Made by a program: the position numbers and the translations under genes | Notes under the pieces: model-generated | What the model was told of the DNA's origin: nothing | The model's input: only the letters and a program-made list of their open reading frames with translations | Database searches by the model: none | In this document: piece after piece, positions 45,412 to 56,430 of the stretch | How the letters are laid out: each line of letters starts with the position of its first letter | Numbering within the stretch: the first letter of the stretch is position 1 | From: Callorhinus ursinus | Taxonomy: Eukaryota; Chordata; Mammalia; Carnivora; Otariidae | Assembly (NCBI RefSeq): GCF_003265705.1 | Contig: NW_020312867.1 | Coordinates: 11,135,228 to 11,199,227, forward strand | Length of the DNA stretch: 64,000 bases | Direction of reading: 5' to 3'

Positions 45412-46609
45412 AAAAATTAACTTGAAATGAATTAGACTTAAATATAAGACCTGAAACCATAAAACTCTAAGGAAGAAAACAGAAATAAAGTTCCTTGCCA
45501 AAGTTCCATGGCATTGGCCTTGGCAACAATTTTTTGACTATGACACCCAAATCATGAGCAACAAAAGTAGAAATAAATAAGTGGGACTACATAAAACTAA
45601 AAAGCTTCTGTGCAGCAAAGGAAACAATCAGCAAGCTGGCAAGGTCACCTACAGAATGGGAGAAAATATTTGCAAACCATGTATCTGGTAAAGGGTTAAT
45701 GTCCAAATTATATAAGAACACAGAAAACTCAAGAGCAAAAGAAACCAAATAATCCAATTAATAAATGGGCAGGGGACCTGAATAGATATTTTCCCAAAGA
45801 AGACATACAAATGATCGACAGGCACATGAAAAGATGTTCAGTATCAGAATCATTAGGGAAACACAAGTCAAAACCACAATAAGATATCACCTCATTTTTG
45901 TTAGAATGGCTGGTATCAAAAAGACACGAGATAATAAGTGTCAGTGAGGATGTGGGAAGATTGGACCCCTTGTGCACTGTTGGTGGGAATGTAAAATGGT
46001 GCAGCCACTGTGAACAACCGTACAGCAGTTCCTCAAAGAGTTAAAAATAGAACAACCCGATGATCCAGCAATTCCACTTCTGAGTATATACCTAAAAGAA
46101 CTGAAAGCAGGATCTTGAAGAGATACTTATACACCCAGGTCCATAGCAGCATTAATCACAACAGCCAAAAAGGTGGAAGCCACTCAAGCGTCCATCAACG
46201 GATGGATGGATGAACGATGCACGGTAGACACATACCATGGAATATTATGCAGCCTTAAAAAAGAAGGGGATTCTGACATGTGCGACAACATGGAAGAACT
46301 TTGAGGACATTCTGCCAAGTGAAATAAGCCAGCAACCAAAGGACAAATACTGTATGATTCCACTAATAGGAAGTCTCCAAAGTAGTCAACATCATAGAAA
46401 CATAAGGTAGAAAGTTGGTTGCCAAGGCCGGGGAGGAGAGGGAATTAGTGTCTAACAAGCAGAGTTTTAGTTTGGCGACATGAAGCTTTGTGTGGATGGA
46501 TGGTGGTGTTGCTAGGACAACGGTGTGAATGTCCATAATGCCACAGAACTGTGCACTTAAAAATGATAACGTTGATACGTTTTATGTGTATTTCACCATG
46601 ATAGAAAAA

Positions 46610-46935
46610 AGAATGGAAGAGGGAGGCAGAAAAGCCAGCGTGATGGTGATACAATGTGAAAAGGACCCAAGCTGCTGTCACTGGCTTTGAAGCTGGAGGA
46701 AGAGGGGCACGATCCAAGGAACATGGCGGCCTCTAGAAGCTGAAAAGGACGAGCAAATGAATTTTTCCCTAGGTCCTCTACAACACAGCCCTGCTGACAC
46801 CTTGATTTTTAGCCCAGTGAGACCCTGTAGGTACTGACCTAAAGAACCCTAAGACCATAAATTTGCGTTGTTTTAAGCTGCTAAATCTTGGCACTTTGTT
46901 AAAGCGGTTGCAGAAAACAAATACAAGAGGCCCCC
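46610..46935 (+). mobile_element. MLT1-like MaLR LTR fragment (3' part)
   Basis: Runs GGCGGCCTCTAGAAGCTGAA, GCTGACACCTTGATTTTTAG, CCCAGTGAGACCCTG, then AAATTTGCGTTGTTTTAAGC. This is the classic order of the MaLR/MLT1 LTR end. It abuts the L1 3' end directly. Confidence 0.75.
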
Positions 46936-47116
46936 TAAAAACAGGGGCATCAGTGTGGGGAAGGGAGTTGAAGGGCTGAATTTCATTCAGAAAATTCAAT
47001 CTCCAACTGTGTACCCAAAAGTGGTACCCTAAGAACACAGTTGTTCTCTCTAAATTCTAAATTTTAACTTTTTGATTTTTCCTAAAAGGAAAAAAAGATT
47101 CATAAAAATTGGAGTC

Positions 47117-47475
47117 CGGGTGCCTGGGTGGCTCAGTGGGTTAACCATCCAACTCTTGATTGCAGCTCAGGTTTTTGTTTTTGTCTTTTCTTTAAGATTT
47201 ACTTATTTATTTTACAGAGAGAGCTTGTGCAAGCAGGAAAGAAGGGCTAAGGGAGAGGGAGAGAAAACCTCAAGCAGATTCCATGCTGAGCAGGGAGCCC
47301 AACAAAGGGCTCGATCCCAAAACCCTGAGATCACAACCTGAGCAGAAACCAAGAGTCAGACGCCTAACCTACTGCGCCACCCAGGGACCCCCTCAGCTCC
47401 GGTCTTGATCTCAAGGTCGTGAGTTCAAGCCCTGTGTTGGGCTCCACACTACTTAAAAAAAAAAAAAATCAGAAT
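47117..47475 (+). mobile_element. CAN-SINE split by a second, inverted CAN-SINE
   Basis: The outer element begins GGTGCCTGGGTGGCTCAGTG at 47119 and resumes after 47391 (GGTCGTGAGTTCAAGCCCTG) to an A run near 47457. The inner minus-strand element occupies about 47188-47391. The outer element is therefore older. Confidence 0.9.
47188..47391 (-). mobile_element. Inner CAN-SINE (inverted, nested)
   Basis: Begins with the reverse-complement tail TTTAAGATTTACTTATTTAT, carries AGCAGGGAGCCCAACAAAGG and ends GCGCCACCCAGGGACCCC. It is inserted in the outer plus-strand SINE. Confidence 0.9.
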
Positions 47476-47494
47476 ACATATGTACTGTAAAAAT

Positions 47495-47601
47495 GAAGAA
47501 GAAAAAGAAAGAGAGAGAGAAAGAAAGAAGAAGAAAGAAAAAGAAAGAGAAAGAAAGGAAAGAAAGAAAGAAAGAAGAAAGAAAAGAAAGAAAGAAAGAA
47601 A

Positions 47602-47657
<56 letters not shown>

Positions 47658-47687
47658 GAAGAAAAGAAAGAAAGAAAGAAAGAGAAA

Positions 47688-47744
<57 letters not shown>

Positions 47745-47785
47745 GAAAGAAAAAGAAAGAAAGAAAGAGAAAAGAAAGAATCAGA
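47495..47785. repeat. (GAAA)n microsatellite, about 290 nt
   Basis: Nearly pure purine (GAAA/GGAA/GAAGAAA) tract growing out of the A-tail of the preceding SINE. Long lysine/arginine/glutamate frames here are artefacts of the repeat. Likely highly polymorphic. Confidence 0.97.
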
Positions 47786-47839
47786 CTGGTGAGAAAGTTT
47801 TTTTTAAGTGACAATTACCCATAACTAGTGAGTACCCTT

Positions 47840-48039
47840 CTTTCTTTTTTTAAGATTTTATTTATTTATTCAACAGAGAGAGACCCAGTGAGAGAGGGAA
47901 CACAAGAAGGGGGAGTGGGAGAGGGAGAAGCTGATTCCCCGCTGAGCGGGGAGCCTGATGCGGGGCTCGATCCCAGGACCCTGGGATCATGACCTGACCA
48001 GAAGGCAGACGTTTAACGACTGAGCCACCCAGGCGCCCC
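47840..48039 (-). mobile_element. CAN-SINE
   Basis: TTTAAGATTTTATTTATTTA start, AACACAAGAAGGGGGAGTGG middle, CTGAGCCACCCAGGCGCCCC end. It shares the unusual GATTCCCCGCTGAGCGGGGA block with the SINE at 48218-48458. Confidence 0.95.
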
Positions 48040-48064
48040 AAATACTCATTTTTTTAAAAAGTAT

Positions 48065-48550
48065 CCTTTTTAAGAGGAAAACAGAGCAGGAGGCAAACCG
48101 TAAGAGACTTTTAACTAGCAAAGAAACTGAGGGTTGCTGGAGGGAAGGGGGTGGGGGATGGGGTAGCTGGGTGACGGGCATTAAGGAGGGCACTTGCTGT
48201 GATGAGCACTGGGTATTTTTTTTTAAGATTTTATTTCTTTATTTGACAGAGAGAGATACAGAGAGAGAGGGAACACAAGCAGGGGGAGAGGGAGAAGCAG
48301 ACACAGTGAGAGAGGGAACACAAGCAGGGGGAGTGGGAGAGGGAGAAGCTGATTCCCCGCTGAGCGGGGAGCCTGATATGGGGCTCGATCCCAGGACCCT
48401 GAGATCATGACCTGAGTCGAAGGCAGACGCTTAAGGACTGAGCCACCCAGGCGCTCCTGAGCACTGGGTATTATATGCAACCGATGAATCACTGAATTCT
48501 ACCTCTAAAACTAGTAATACAGTATATGTTAATTAAATTGAATTTAAATT
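48065..48550 (+). mobile_element. Carnivore LINE-1 3' terminal fragment, split by a CAN-SINE
   Basis: AACCGTAAGAGACTTTTAAC, TGAGGGTTGCTGGAGGGAAG, GCTGGGTGACGGGCATTAAG, GAGCACTGGGTATTATATGC and an A-rich end match the typical carnivore L1 3' UTR. The SINE at 48218-48458 splits it. Confidence 0.85.
48218..48458 (-). mobile_element. CAN-SINE with internal duplication and perfect 14-nt TSD
   Basis: Flanked by GAGCACTGGGTATT at 48204-48217 and 48459-48472. Inside, a segment around AGAGAGGGAACACAAGCAGG is repeated in tandem (about 48256-48300 and 48301-48348), making this copy longer than its neighbours. Confidence 0.95.
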
Positions 48551-48589
48551 TTAAAAATGAAAAAAAAAGTCCCCTTCCTATGCAGGTTC

Positions 48590-48950
48590 AAGTGCACACA
48601 TTTCACCAACATTTCTCGTGTGCCTGACGTGTGGGATCTGCGCTTACTGATGGTGATTCAACAGCAAAGGGAACAGGCAAAGCCCTGCCCTCAGGATGCA
48701 GTAAGAGATGGACAGCAGGAGACTGTTCTGGCAAGGGAAGCAGATGCTAGGGCAGCACACAGAAGGGCACCTAATCTGGACGTGGGTGGGGTCCCAGGGG
48801 CTTTCTGGAGGAAGCGACCTCTAGGCTGAGACCTCAGGGATGAGGTGAAGCTGGTAAAGTTGCAGGGCAGAGCGGTCCAGACGGAAGCCGGTCGCACCCA
48901 GAGCCGTGCAAGATGGGGTGGGGGGGCGTCTGGGACCTTGACCACGTCAA
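48590..48950 (+). repeat. Old interspersed repeat, family unsure
   Basis: Text such as CAAAGCCCTGCCCTCAGGAT, TTTCTGGAGGAAGCGACCTC and TAGGCTGAGACCTCAGGGAT resembles an old mammalian repeat also seen at 12460-13210 and 17880-18135 ('gacatttgagctgagacctgaa', 'caaaggccctgagg'). Confidence 0.4.
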
Positions 48951-48967
48951 GGAGTTCGAGGTGCCAC

Positions 48968-49470
48968 GGGAGGCGTGTAGGCTGAATAATGGCCCCAAAG
49001 ATACCCAGGTCCTAATCCCGGGAGCATGTGAAAGTTACCTTGTACGGTACAGGTACCCCGCCCCCCCCATGTGATTAAATTAAGGTTCTTGGAATGGGGA
49101 GATCTTCCTAGGGTTACCTGGGCGGGCCCTAAATGTAGTTCCAAGTGTCCTTATAAGAGAGGCAGAGGGAGCTTCTGGAACATCAACCCCAGCAGAGAGA
49201 GAGAGACACGGGAATGTACTAAACTGGATGAGGATAGAGAAAGGAGCCATGAGCTGAGGCCCAAGGCTCGCTGAGTTAGAAAAGGCAAGCGAATGATTCC
49301 ACACACACACCGCCCCCCCCCACCCCCAGAGCCCTCCTGACACCTGGGTTGGGGCCCAATGAAACCGATTTCAGACCTCTGGGCTCCAGAATGTGAGGGA
49401 GTAAATTTGTTGTTTTCAACCACCCCCTCTATGATCGAGTTTACTGCAGCCCTCGGGAAACCAGGGGAGG
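48968..49470 (+). mobile_element. MLT1-like MaLR LTR
   Basis: GTAGGCTGAATAATGGCCCC, AAAGATACCCAGGTCCTAAT, GTGATTAAATTAAGGTTCTT, GGGCTCCAGAATGTGAGGGA and AAATTTGTTGTTTTCAACCA appear in the order of MLT1-type LTRs. Non-coding. Confidence 0.8.
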
Positions 49471-49579
49471 GTGTGATCTGACTTGAACTTCTGAACGGCT
49501 GCCCCACCCCGCCTACTTTGAGGAAGGATTGTGGCAGACAGCAGAGGAGGGGTCCCCTGGAGGGGCCTGATCCAGGGAC

Positions 49580-49599
49580 GGGGGGGGGGGGGGGGGGGG
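49580..49599. repeat. Homopolymer G20
   Basis: Twenty consecutive G in a GC-rich stretch of the presumed 5' intron. Length uncertain in any assembly. Confidence 0.95.
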
Positions 49600-50300
49600 C
49601 GATGGGGGCGGAGTCACAGCGTCTCTGGGGGTTTAAAGAGGTAGAGGGAAAAGTCGTGATACACCAGTAAAAAGGTTTGGAAAAGAGCCCGCTGCCAGAG
49701 TCACCGTGGGGTTAAAGGCAGAGTCCAGGATGATGCAGGAGCTGGGGGTGGTGCCACATTCGCACGTGCCAAGCTGAGGAACATGGGCGGACTTTGAGAC
49801 ATGCCCACGGAACCCTCTGGTGCAGCCAGGTCTGCGGCCCGGGAAGGTGAGCGCACGGAGCTCCCAGAGAGGGAGGTCTAGAACGCACGGAGGGCTCGGG
49901 GGCAGGGCTCGGGGGCAGGGCTCCGATGCACCCAGTAGGGCAGTGAGGGGCAGAGGAAAAGGAGTCCCTCGAAGAGGAGGAGGGAGACATGTTGCCCCGG
50001 CAGCCAAGAGAATAAGGTACCTTGAAAAGGAGGCTGGTCAGCAAAGCCAGAAGCTGGTGGTAGGCGCCCAAGGAAGAAAACCCAGAGCAGCCTCTGAGCA
50101 GTCATGCGGGACCTCAGCCAGAACCCATTCCGCAGCCTGGCTGGTGCCGAGGTCAGATTAGCGGTGCCTAGCCATCCACAGACCTTCTCACCCTGAACAT
50201 TCAGGTCTTCCTCCAACCAAGGAAATGTTCTATTCTTTCTTGGATTCTCTTCTCTTCCTTCCATTCTTGGTTCTTCTTCGGCAATGTCTCTACCCCCTCT
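49600..50300. other. GC-rich single-copy segment, no gene recognised
   Basis: Several overlapping open frames on both strands reflect GC richness. A few CpG near 49820-49915 do not amount to a clear island. No exon could be matched. Confidence 0.4.
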
Positions 50301-50310
50301 CTCGAACACT

Positions 50311-50422
50311 GTCCATCCATCTATCCATCCATCCCATCATCCATCCATCCATCCAATCATCCATCCATCCATCCAATCATCCATCCATCCATCCATCCAT
50401 CCATCCATCCATCCATCCATCC
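50311..50422. repeat. (CATC)n microsatellite
   Basis: About 110 nt of CCAT/CATC units with CAATCATC interruptions, ending at CCCTGCCCC. Confidence 0.97.
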
Positions 50423-50689
50423 CTGCCCCTCTTCCCCAAGTACCATATCATTTTTTACTCATAACCTTCCATCTCCTTCTTTTCCTTAGAATTCTGCAGC
50501 TAATCTTCTAACTCATGGATTGGATTTTCTGCAGGACTCTCTCTTTTGTTCACTGCCTCCCTCATAAGCTATAATTTAGTAATTTTGTTTTGCATCTGAA
50601 AGCAGTCTGTCCTGTTCTTAAGACAATTCCCTTTGGATAGCACGCCTTCTTAAATCTACTGAGCACACCAATTAGGGAATTTAAGTCTT

Positions 50690-51290
50690 CTCTACAGTTA
50701 TTAAAACCATTTGGTACTTGAGAAAAAATAGGCAGGCAGATCAATGAAACAATAAGCGCACAGAAATAGACCCAAATATATTTGGGAATATAGAATGTGG
50801 GGTGCATTTCTAAATAGCCAGGGAAAGTTGGATTAATTCTTTAAATGTCGTTGGAGAATTGACTGGCCTTTGGAAAGGGGAGGTCGGGGAAGCTAAATCC
50901 CTACCCTACTCCTTGCACCAAAAGAAATCATAGATGAATAAAAAGTTTAAACATTAAAACATAAAATTCTGGAAGGAAACATAGGATATATATCAACCTG
51001 AAGTGGGAAAAACTTTCCTATGAAAGATTCCAAATCCAGAAGGTATAATTGAAGAAAAGAAAAAGAAATGGAACCAATCTGTGACAAATTGAGAGAAAAC
51101 ATTTACAATACAGTATGACAAAGGGCTAATGTCATTAATCTGTAAAATTAATAAATCCACAAGAAAAAGATTCTACACCCAATAGAAAATTGGGCAAAGA
51201 ACACAGTTAATTCACAGAAAAAGAAATACAAATAGTTAATAGATTTATGAACAGATGTTCAACCTCCCTAATCACTATTTCCTTACTTGC
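50690..51290 (+). mobile_element. LINE-1 ORF2 C-terminal fragment, degraded
   Basis: GGCAGGCAGATCAATGAAAC, AATAGACCCAAATATATTTG, AGGGCTAATGTCATTAATCT and GAACAGATGTTCAACCTCCC correspond to successive parts of L1 ORF2. Frames are broken. Confidence 0.75.
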
Positions 51291-52272
51291 CAGATTGGTA
51301 ATAAATCAAGTTGTCCAATGGCCCAAATGTGGGGATTCTCCAAGGTTCCATCACTACCTGTTGGGTGATCTTAGCAAGGCCATCGCTATGTATCAGACCT
51401 ACAGGCTCGTGTTGCCTGGTCTTTGTCTCCAACCTGAATGTCTCCCCACCTTTTTTCTTACTTTTACAAATCTTGAGTTAGGCGTGTTAGGAAAACATTT
51501 AATAGCCTACCACGTTGTTGAATTAAACGTACAGGTCACTGATTCTAGGACCCAATCCCTTCTTTGTCTCAAGGACAACATCTGCATCTCTCTTCAGAAA
51601 CTTTCCAACCATCACCACAAATCACTGGCTACCTCCAACCAGCTGGGGGTTTGCGGGGGGCGGAGTTGGGGGGTTCAGCTAAATTAACATTCACTTTAAG
51701 GCAAACACAGCAGCAAAACTAACAAAGGGCTGGAAATTTAGAGTTCAGTCTGATATTCCTTAAACAGAGTATTGTTCCTCACACAAGGAAGGGTCAGAGG
51801 AAGATGGCTGATGGGGCTGGAATGTGGATTCAATGGGACACTTCCCCCAAGGATGCCTGCCAACATCTACAGCCTTGGAGAGAGGGATTTGTTCAGCTGG
51901 CTCATTGCAACTCTTCAGCCTTCTCTGTTATTATCAAGAATTTATGGGGCACTCCGGGACTCCAAAATGCCTTGTAAGAATCATTTACAAGCAACACTTC
52001 CACGATGCCTTGAGAACACCGAAGTGGCAAGTGGCCGTCACCATCTCTTTGAGGAAGAGAGAGCGCGATGGGGAGGAAGACCGGGGCTTCCCATGTGGGT
52101 CGGCATCTCAGACACAGAACTGAAACAGCTCACAGCTGCCCACACAGAAGAAGGGGAAAGAAAGGATGCAAATGAAAGGACGACTTTGATGTGACACATA
52201 AATTTTATAGAAAAATAACTTTATAAAGAAGTATTCATAAAAAAAATAACGTGGAGTTGCTCTTTGGAAGTT
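51291..52272. other. Presumed 5' intron, no repeat recognised
   Basis: Open frames here (for example 51247-51687 and 51772-52194, plus strand) show no domain or family that I recognise and are treated as chance. Confidence 0.4.
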
Positions 52273-52285
52273 TAAATCATATTTA

Positions 52286-52501
52286 TTTTTATTTTTTTTA
52301 AAGATTTATTTATTTTGAGAGACTGAGAATGAGAGAGAGAGAGAGAGAGAGAGAGAGCACATGAGAGGGGGGAGGGTCAGAGGGAGAAGCAGACTCCCTG
52401 CCGAGCAGGGAGCCCGATGCGGGACTCGATCCCGGGACTCCAGGATCATGACCTGAGCCGAAGGCAGTCGCTTAACCGACTGAGCCACCCAGGCACCCCT
52501 C
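52286..52501 (-). mobile_element. CAN-SINE with TSD
   Basis: Contains (GA)n at 52328-52358, AGCAGGGAGCCCGATGCGGG and CTGAGCCACCCAGGCACCCC. Flanks TAAATCATATTTA at 52273-52285 and 52502-52514 are identical. Confidence 0.95.
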
Positions 52502-52514
52502 TAAATCATATTTA

Positions 52515-54590
52515 AACCTACTGAACTCCCTATAGGAACATCGTCATACAACTTCCCTGTAGAAAGACTTTAAGAGGTAAAATGTGTATTGAAGCACGTC
52601 TGCTAAAATGTCTTGAGGTGTGTGTGTATCATTGGGCTTGCCACGTAGGGACATGAGCCTCCCAGGCCTTAGTCACGTTGGAGACCCACAGGGGCCACCA
52701 ACTAGTCATTCCTTCCTTCTGGCACTGACTTCACGCCCTGGCAGAACATTCTAGGTTCTCTTCAGCTCCATCAAATGCCTGGGCAGTACCATGTACCTTG
52801 CTAGTGGTGGACGGGAAGACCCATCCATTATGCCTGCTTGTACAACCTTCCCTAAGGTCCAAGAGAACGTTTTGAAAACTGGAAGGTTCCTAAGCCATTG
52901 GAGGTGATGAAATCCCAGCCACAGAGAACTTTCTAGGCCTGCTTTTCAAGCTCCGTGAGTGTGCCCATCCATGCTCCTTTACAGACCCAAGCAAACTCAC
53001 ATGATCCCTAGACCCTGATCCGAAACTTAGCTCCCCCTTCACAGTCTCCCTGCTGCCCCAGGGCAGTGTCGGGGGTGGGGGCAGGCGCTCACACCTCGGC
53101 CTGTCCCTCACAGCACTTACCATGGAACACAGAAACCATCCATCTGGTGTTTCTTTCACCTCCCGGGCCTGGAGCTTCCCCTTTCTGGACCCCAGCTCCC
53201 AGCCTATGCTTCTCTCCCGTGAATCTTCCCATTGTCTTTTTTTTTTTTTTTTTTTTTTTGGAAGGGAGTGGATTCCTGCTGTCTTGGATAAGAGGATTTC
53301 CAGAAGCAGGGCCCCACACAAGAATTTTTGGGCACATGAGTTACTGAGGAACTTTTCTCAAGAGAACCCTGTAAGCAAGTGAGGGAAGCAGGACCTGGCC
53401 GGGGAAGGAGCTGGGTGACCGGGGCTTCGCTGGATTCCAGCCACAGCCTGATCCCGTGGGAGCTCTGGGGTGTGAATAACTCCACGGACTTGTCCCACCT
53501 TCAGACAGGCAGGCCAGCCTTTGTTACCCCCGTGCTAATCAGTCGTCTGGCTAGTCATCTGGGAGGACGGGGATGAGCTCCCAGGCACTGCCCTGCAAGA
53601 ACTGATCTCAGGACGGGGGAGCAACTAAGACTCAGAAGCAATCCACTTTCTCCCACCTGCCTTGCAGCCGGGAGGAAGCAGCTGCCGGCACGAGCTGGCC
53701 AGGCGAGGTGCAAGGCTGAGCTGCAGGGATGGGGACAGACACTTGCCAGAGCTCTGGACAAATCACACCCCTGCAGCTGTTGCACAAAAGGTCCCTCCCT
53801 CTTCCTCTTCACAGACCCTCACACTCACAGGTGTCTCCATCCTCCCCAAGAATAAATGAGGGGCTGTGCAAACCCTTGAAAGTCCCCAGCTCAGCTTCCT
53901 GTGAGGAAGGCAAACATCAAGCACTCAAGGAGCTCGAGGAGGTGGGAAAAGGCATCCAAAGCTCTCTTCAAGGAGAGCAAAATCTGCTGTGTTCTTAGCT
54001 CTTGGTTCCTCCAAACTCCGGGGCCCTCACTCCCATTCTGTCGGGGCACCTGGACAACACGTTCATCTGGCCTCAGAGCCTCCCTGGGACGCCGGCTAAG
54101 CCCTCCAGTTTCTGTCCCAGCCTCGAGACTACGTGTCTCTCATCTTATTGATCCACTGGAGGGTCCCCGGAGGGAGAAGGGCAAACACAGCACAGAAAGG
54201 TTGGAAAGCCAGCCCTTGGCAGGAAAGCCCAGAGGAGACAAAGAACCCGCTTCGTTTCCTACACCGTCTTCCCAGTGGTAGAGCCTTGACCTCAGCAACT
54301 GGGGCGGGATGGGGGCCGGGGGGCCCCAACCAGTTAACAGGACCCAGGCAGTCTCAGTTTCTAAGACAGTACAGGGGAGGGCTTTCCACGGAGAATTCCC
54401 AGGGGCGCAAACCCCACAGAGCCCCCCTCTAACAGACGAGAGGGACATGCAATCTGCGAGGCCTCAGCGGAAACCAAAGCGGGAAGGAGAAGTAGCTGGC
54501 CTCAAGACACACAGCAGCTCAGAGGGTCGAATTCTAGATGCTTCTTAGACCCTCCCTGAGTGAGGCCGGAGAGGTGGGGGAGGGGAGTAG
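52515..54590. other. Presumed 5' intron, mostly single copy
   Basis: Holds a T23 run at 53237-53259. No gene or mobile element recognised. Confidence 0.4.
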
Positions 54591-54599
54591 GCAGGGTTG

Positions 54600-54780
54600 A
54601 TTTCAAAATTCCCCATGTCCAGGCTGTCACTCATACCAATGACATCAGACCCTCTGAAAGGGGCCCAGGCATTAGCATTTTTATAGCCTTCCCAGGGTGT
54701 GCCAATGTACAACCGGAGCTGAGGACAACCTAGAAATCTGATAGGGATAGAGCTGTGTAAACTGAGGACACCACCAAATG
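54600..54780. mobile_element. MER5-like DNA transposon remnant
   Basis: GACATCAGACCCTCTGAAAG and GGGGCCCAGGCATTAGCATT follow the MER5 layout weakly. Confidence 0.35.
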
Positions 54781-55839
54781 CATCTCAAAGCAGCCTTTCA
54801 GGAATGGAAGGAATAGAGCTTTCTAAAAGCAAACTGAGTCGGGTCTTCAGCACCCCTCTCTGCATCACTAATATCTCAAAGGGGAGAGAGGGCGGTGTAG
54901 AGCATCCCAAAGGGTCGGTGTAGACAGGGACAGAGCTAGCTGATGCAAAGGGCCCTGTGACACGCAAATCGGGGCACCACACCACAGAAGCCAGAAAGCG
55001 AGCCCTGGGCCCCAGAAACAAAGGAAATGCTCACTGAAGGCCCACAGCTTCCCTTTTTGGGGCCTGTCCCCACCTCTTCTCTGAGTCCTACCCTGCCCCC
55101 CTCCCGGGGAGGGGGAGGTTAATCTGGAGCTCCTGGGTTGGAGTAGAAAGTTATCTTACACAGTGCCTCATACTGTAGTGTTAAAGACTGTCTCATCAGG
55201 TCTCCTGAGGGGCTCTGTTTTGTAACCAAGCAGCGCTTACAGAGGAGACAGGGCTGACCCCTGTATACTTCAGCCCCTTGGTATAGGGACAGGAAGAAGT
55301 GTCAGTGGCAAACAGGAAGCCCCAGCCCTATTGCACCACCCGAGGAAGGAGACTAGAGTTGTGGCCTGGGACCCTGCCAAGTTCTAGAGATTACCAAAGA
55401 TTCCACCTCCTGGTTCCTGAACCTGAACCTGTCCCAGACATGGGCAAAATTCAGGCTGCCTGGAAAGGAAACGGCACACCTTGCCTTCCACCTTTATTCA
55501 ATAAAAGGCCCACTTACTGGCCAGGCCTGGGTCCTCTCTGGGGCCTGTTCAGCTCACTGACCCCCCCTTCCGCGAACGTACCTCCTCTATTCCCTTTTCC
55601 AGGCGTTCAGGACCCACCCTCACGGCTCTCCCAATCACTCCACTCAGGAAAGAGTCTGGGGCGTGGAAGGTATTTGGTAAGGGGTGGGCAGGTGGAAAAG
55701 GGCTTAGCTCAGGAGAACTAGCAGAAGACTAGTCTCAGGAGGCACCGTGACACCTTCCCCCACCAATCAAGAACAGAACAATCACACTCTTATTATTGGG
55801 CTAATAACAAAACACCAGATGTGAATCATAGACAGCTAC

Positions 55840-56010
55840 CGTAAATGAGAGTTTACTGTGGGCCACCGAGTATCTGCTTTGGCTCATTTAATCCCCACAA
55901 CAACCCCACGGAGAAACCTCAATATCCCCATTTTGAAGATGAAGCAAATGAGGCACAAAGAAGCGAAGTAACTTGTCCCCAAATACACAGCCAGGAGGGG
56001 GGTGGGGTCA
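55840..56010 (-). repeat. MIR SINE
   Basis: CTCATTTAATCCCCACAACA, CCATTTTGAAGATGAAGCAA and ATGAGGCACAAAGAAGCGAA, then AAGTAACTTGTCCCCAAATA: a reverse-strand MIR. Confidence 0.8.
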
Positions 56011-56094
56011 AACCCCGGGACTGTGTGAGTTCTGGCAAAGCAGAAGCCTCTTGAGGTGAAGGTTAAAAAAGAGTTTTTAGCTAAAACTCAACTG

Positions 56095-56285
56095 AGCCAG
56101 CCGCATCCTTGAGGAGGGGTCACACTGGAGTGTGGACCTGAGGCTCTGGAGGGCTCATTAAGTACAGATTCCTTTCCCCCTCCCTACCCCCCCCCCAGCT
56201 TCTGATTCAGTCCTTCTGGATGGGGTCTGAGGATGTGCATTCCTAACAAGCAAGCTCCCCAGTGACACTCACACTGCTGGTAACA
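56095..56285. mobile_element. MER5-like hAT DNA transposon remnant
   Basis: GAGGGCTCATTAAGTACAGA, AGCTTCTGATTCAGTCCTTC, GATGTGCATTCCTAACAAGC and AAGCTCCCCAGTGACACTCA follow MER5A in order. A C9 run interrupts the middle. Confidence 0.7.
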
Positions 56286-56329
56286 AGGCTCTAGAAGCTT
56301 TATCTTCTTCCTTACAAGAAAGAACCCAC

Positions 56330-56430
56330 AGGGAAGGCTTCATTTTCACCATTTTACAGATGAGGAAACAGAAGGTCCCAGAGGTTAGGCAACTCGTCCC
56401 AGGTCACAGAGCCGACAGGAAGCCCAGGAC
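56330..56430 (-). repeat. MIR SINE fragment
   Basis: CATTTTACAGATGAGGAAAC, AGAGGTTAGGCAACTCGTCC and CAGGTCACAGAGCCGACAGG are the conserved reverse-strand MIR core. Confidence 0.7.

Larger units (their letters stand above)
42960..46607 (+). pseudogene. Decayed LINE-1 copy: ORF2 (end of endonuclease, reverse transcriptase, C-terminus) and 3' UTR
   Basis: About 3.3 kb of L1 in plus sense, antisense to RASSF2. Short frames read [13 protein letters not shown] (43016 on), LPNSFYEASVTLIL (near 43800), [14 protein letters not shown] (near 43960) and [14 protein letters not shown] (near 44050). The GCPLSPLLFN block appears near 44232 and [16 protein letters not shown] near 44990. Frameshifts and stops are frequent, so it is a dead 5'-truncated copy. 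The 3' UTR runs to an A-rich end near 46605. Two CAN-SINEs lie inside it (44392-44604 and 45325-45411). The type is older L1M rather than young carnivore L1, judged by decay. Confidence 0.9.

Noticed and set aside
42960..46607. Functional LINE-1 ORF2
   Set aside because: The frame is broken by many stops and shifts, is interrupted by two SINEs and lacks the 5' part.
47449..47824. Open frames of 99-121 codons rich in Lys/Glu/Arg or Phe/Leu/Ser
   Set aside because: They are translations of the (GAAA)n repeat in different frames.
50311..50422. CRISPR-like regular repeat
   Set aside because: It is a simple (CATC)n microsatellite without spacers.
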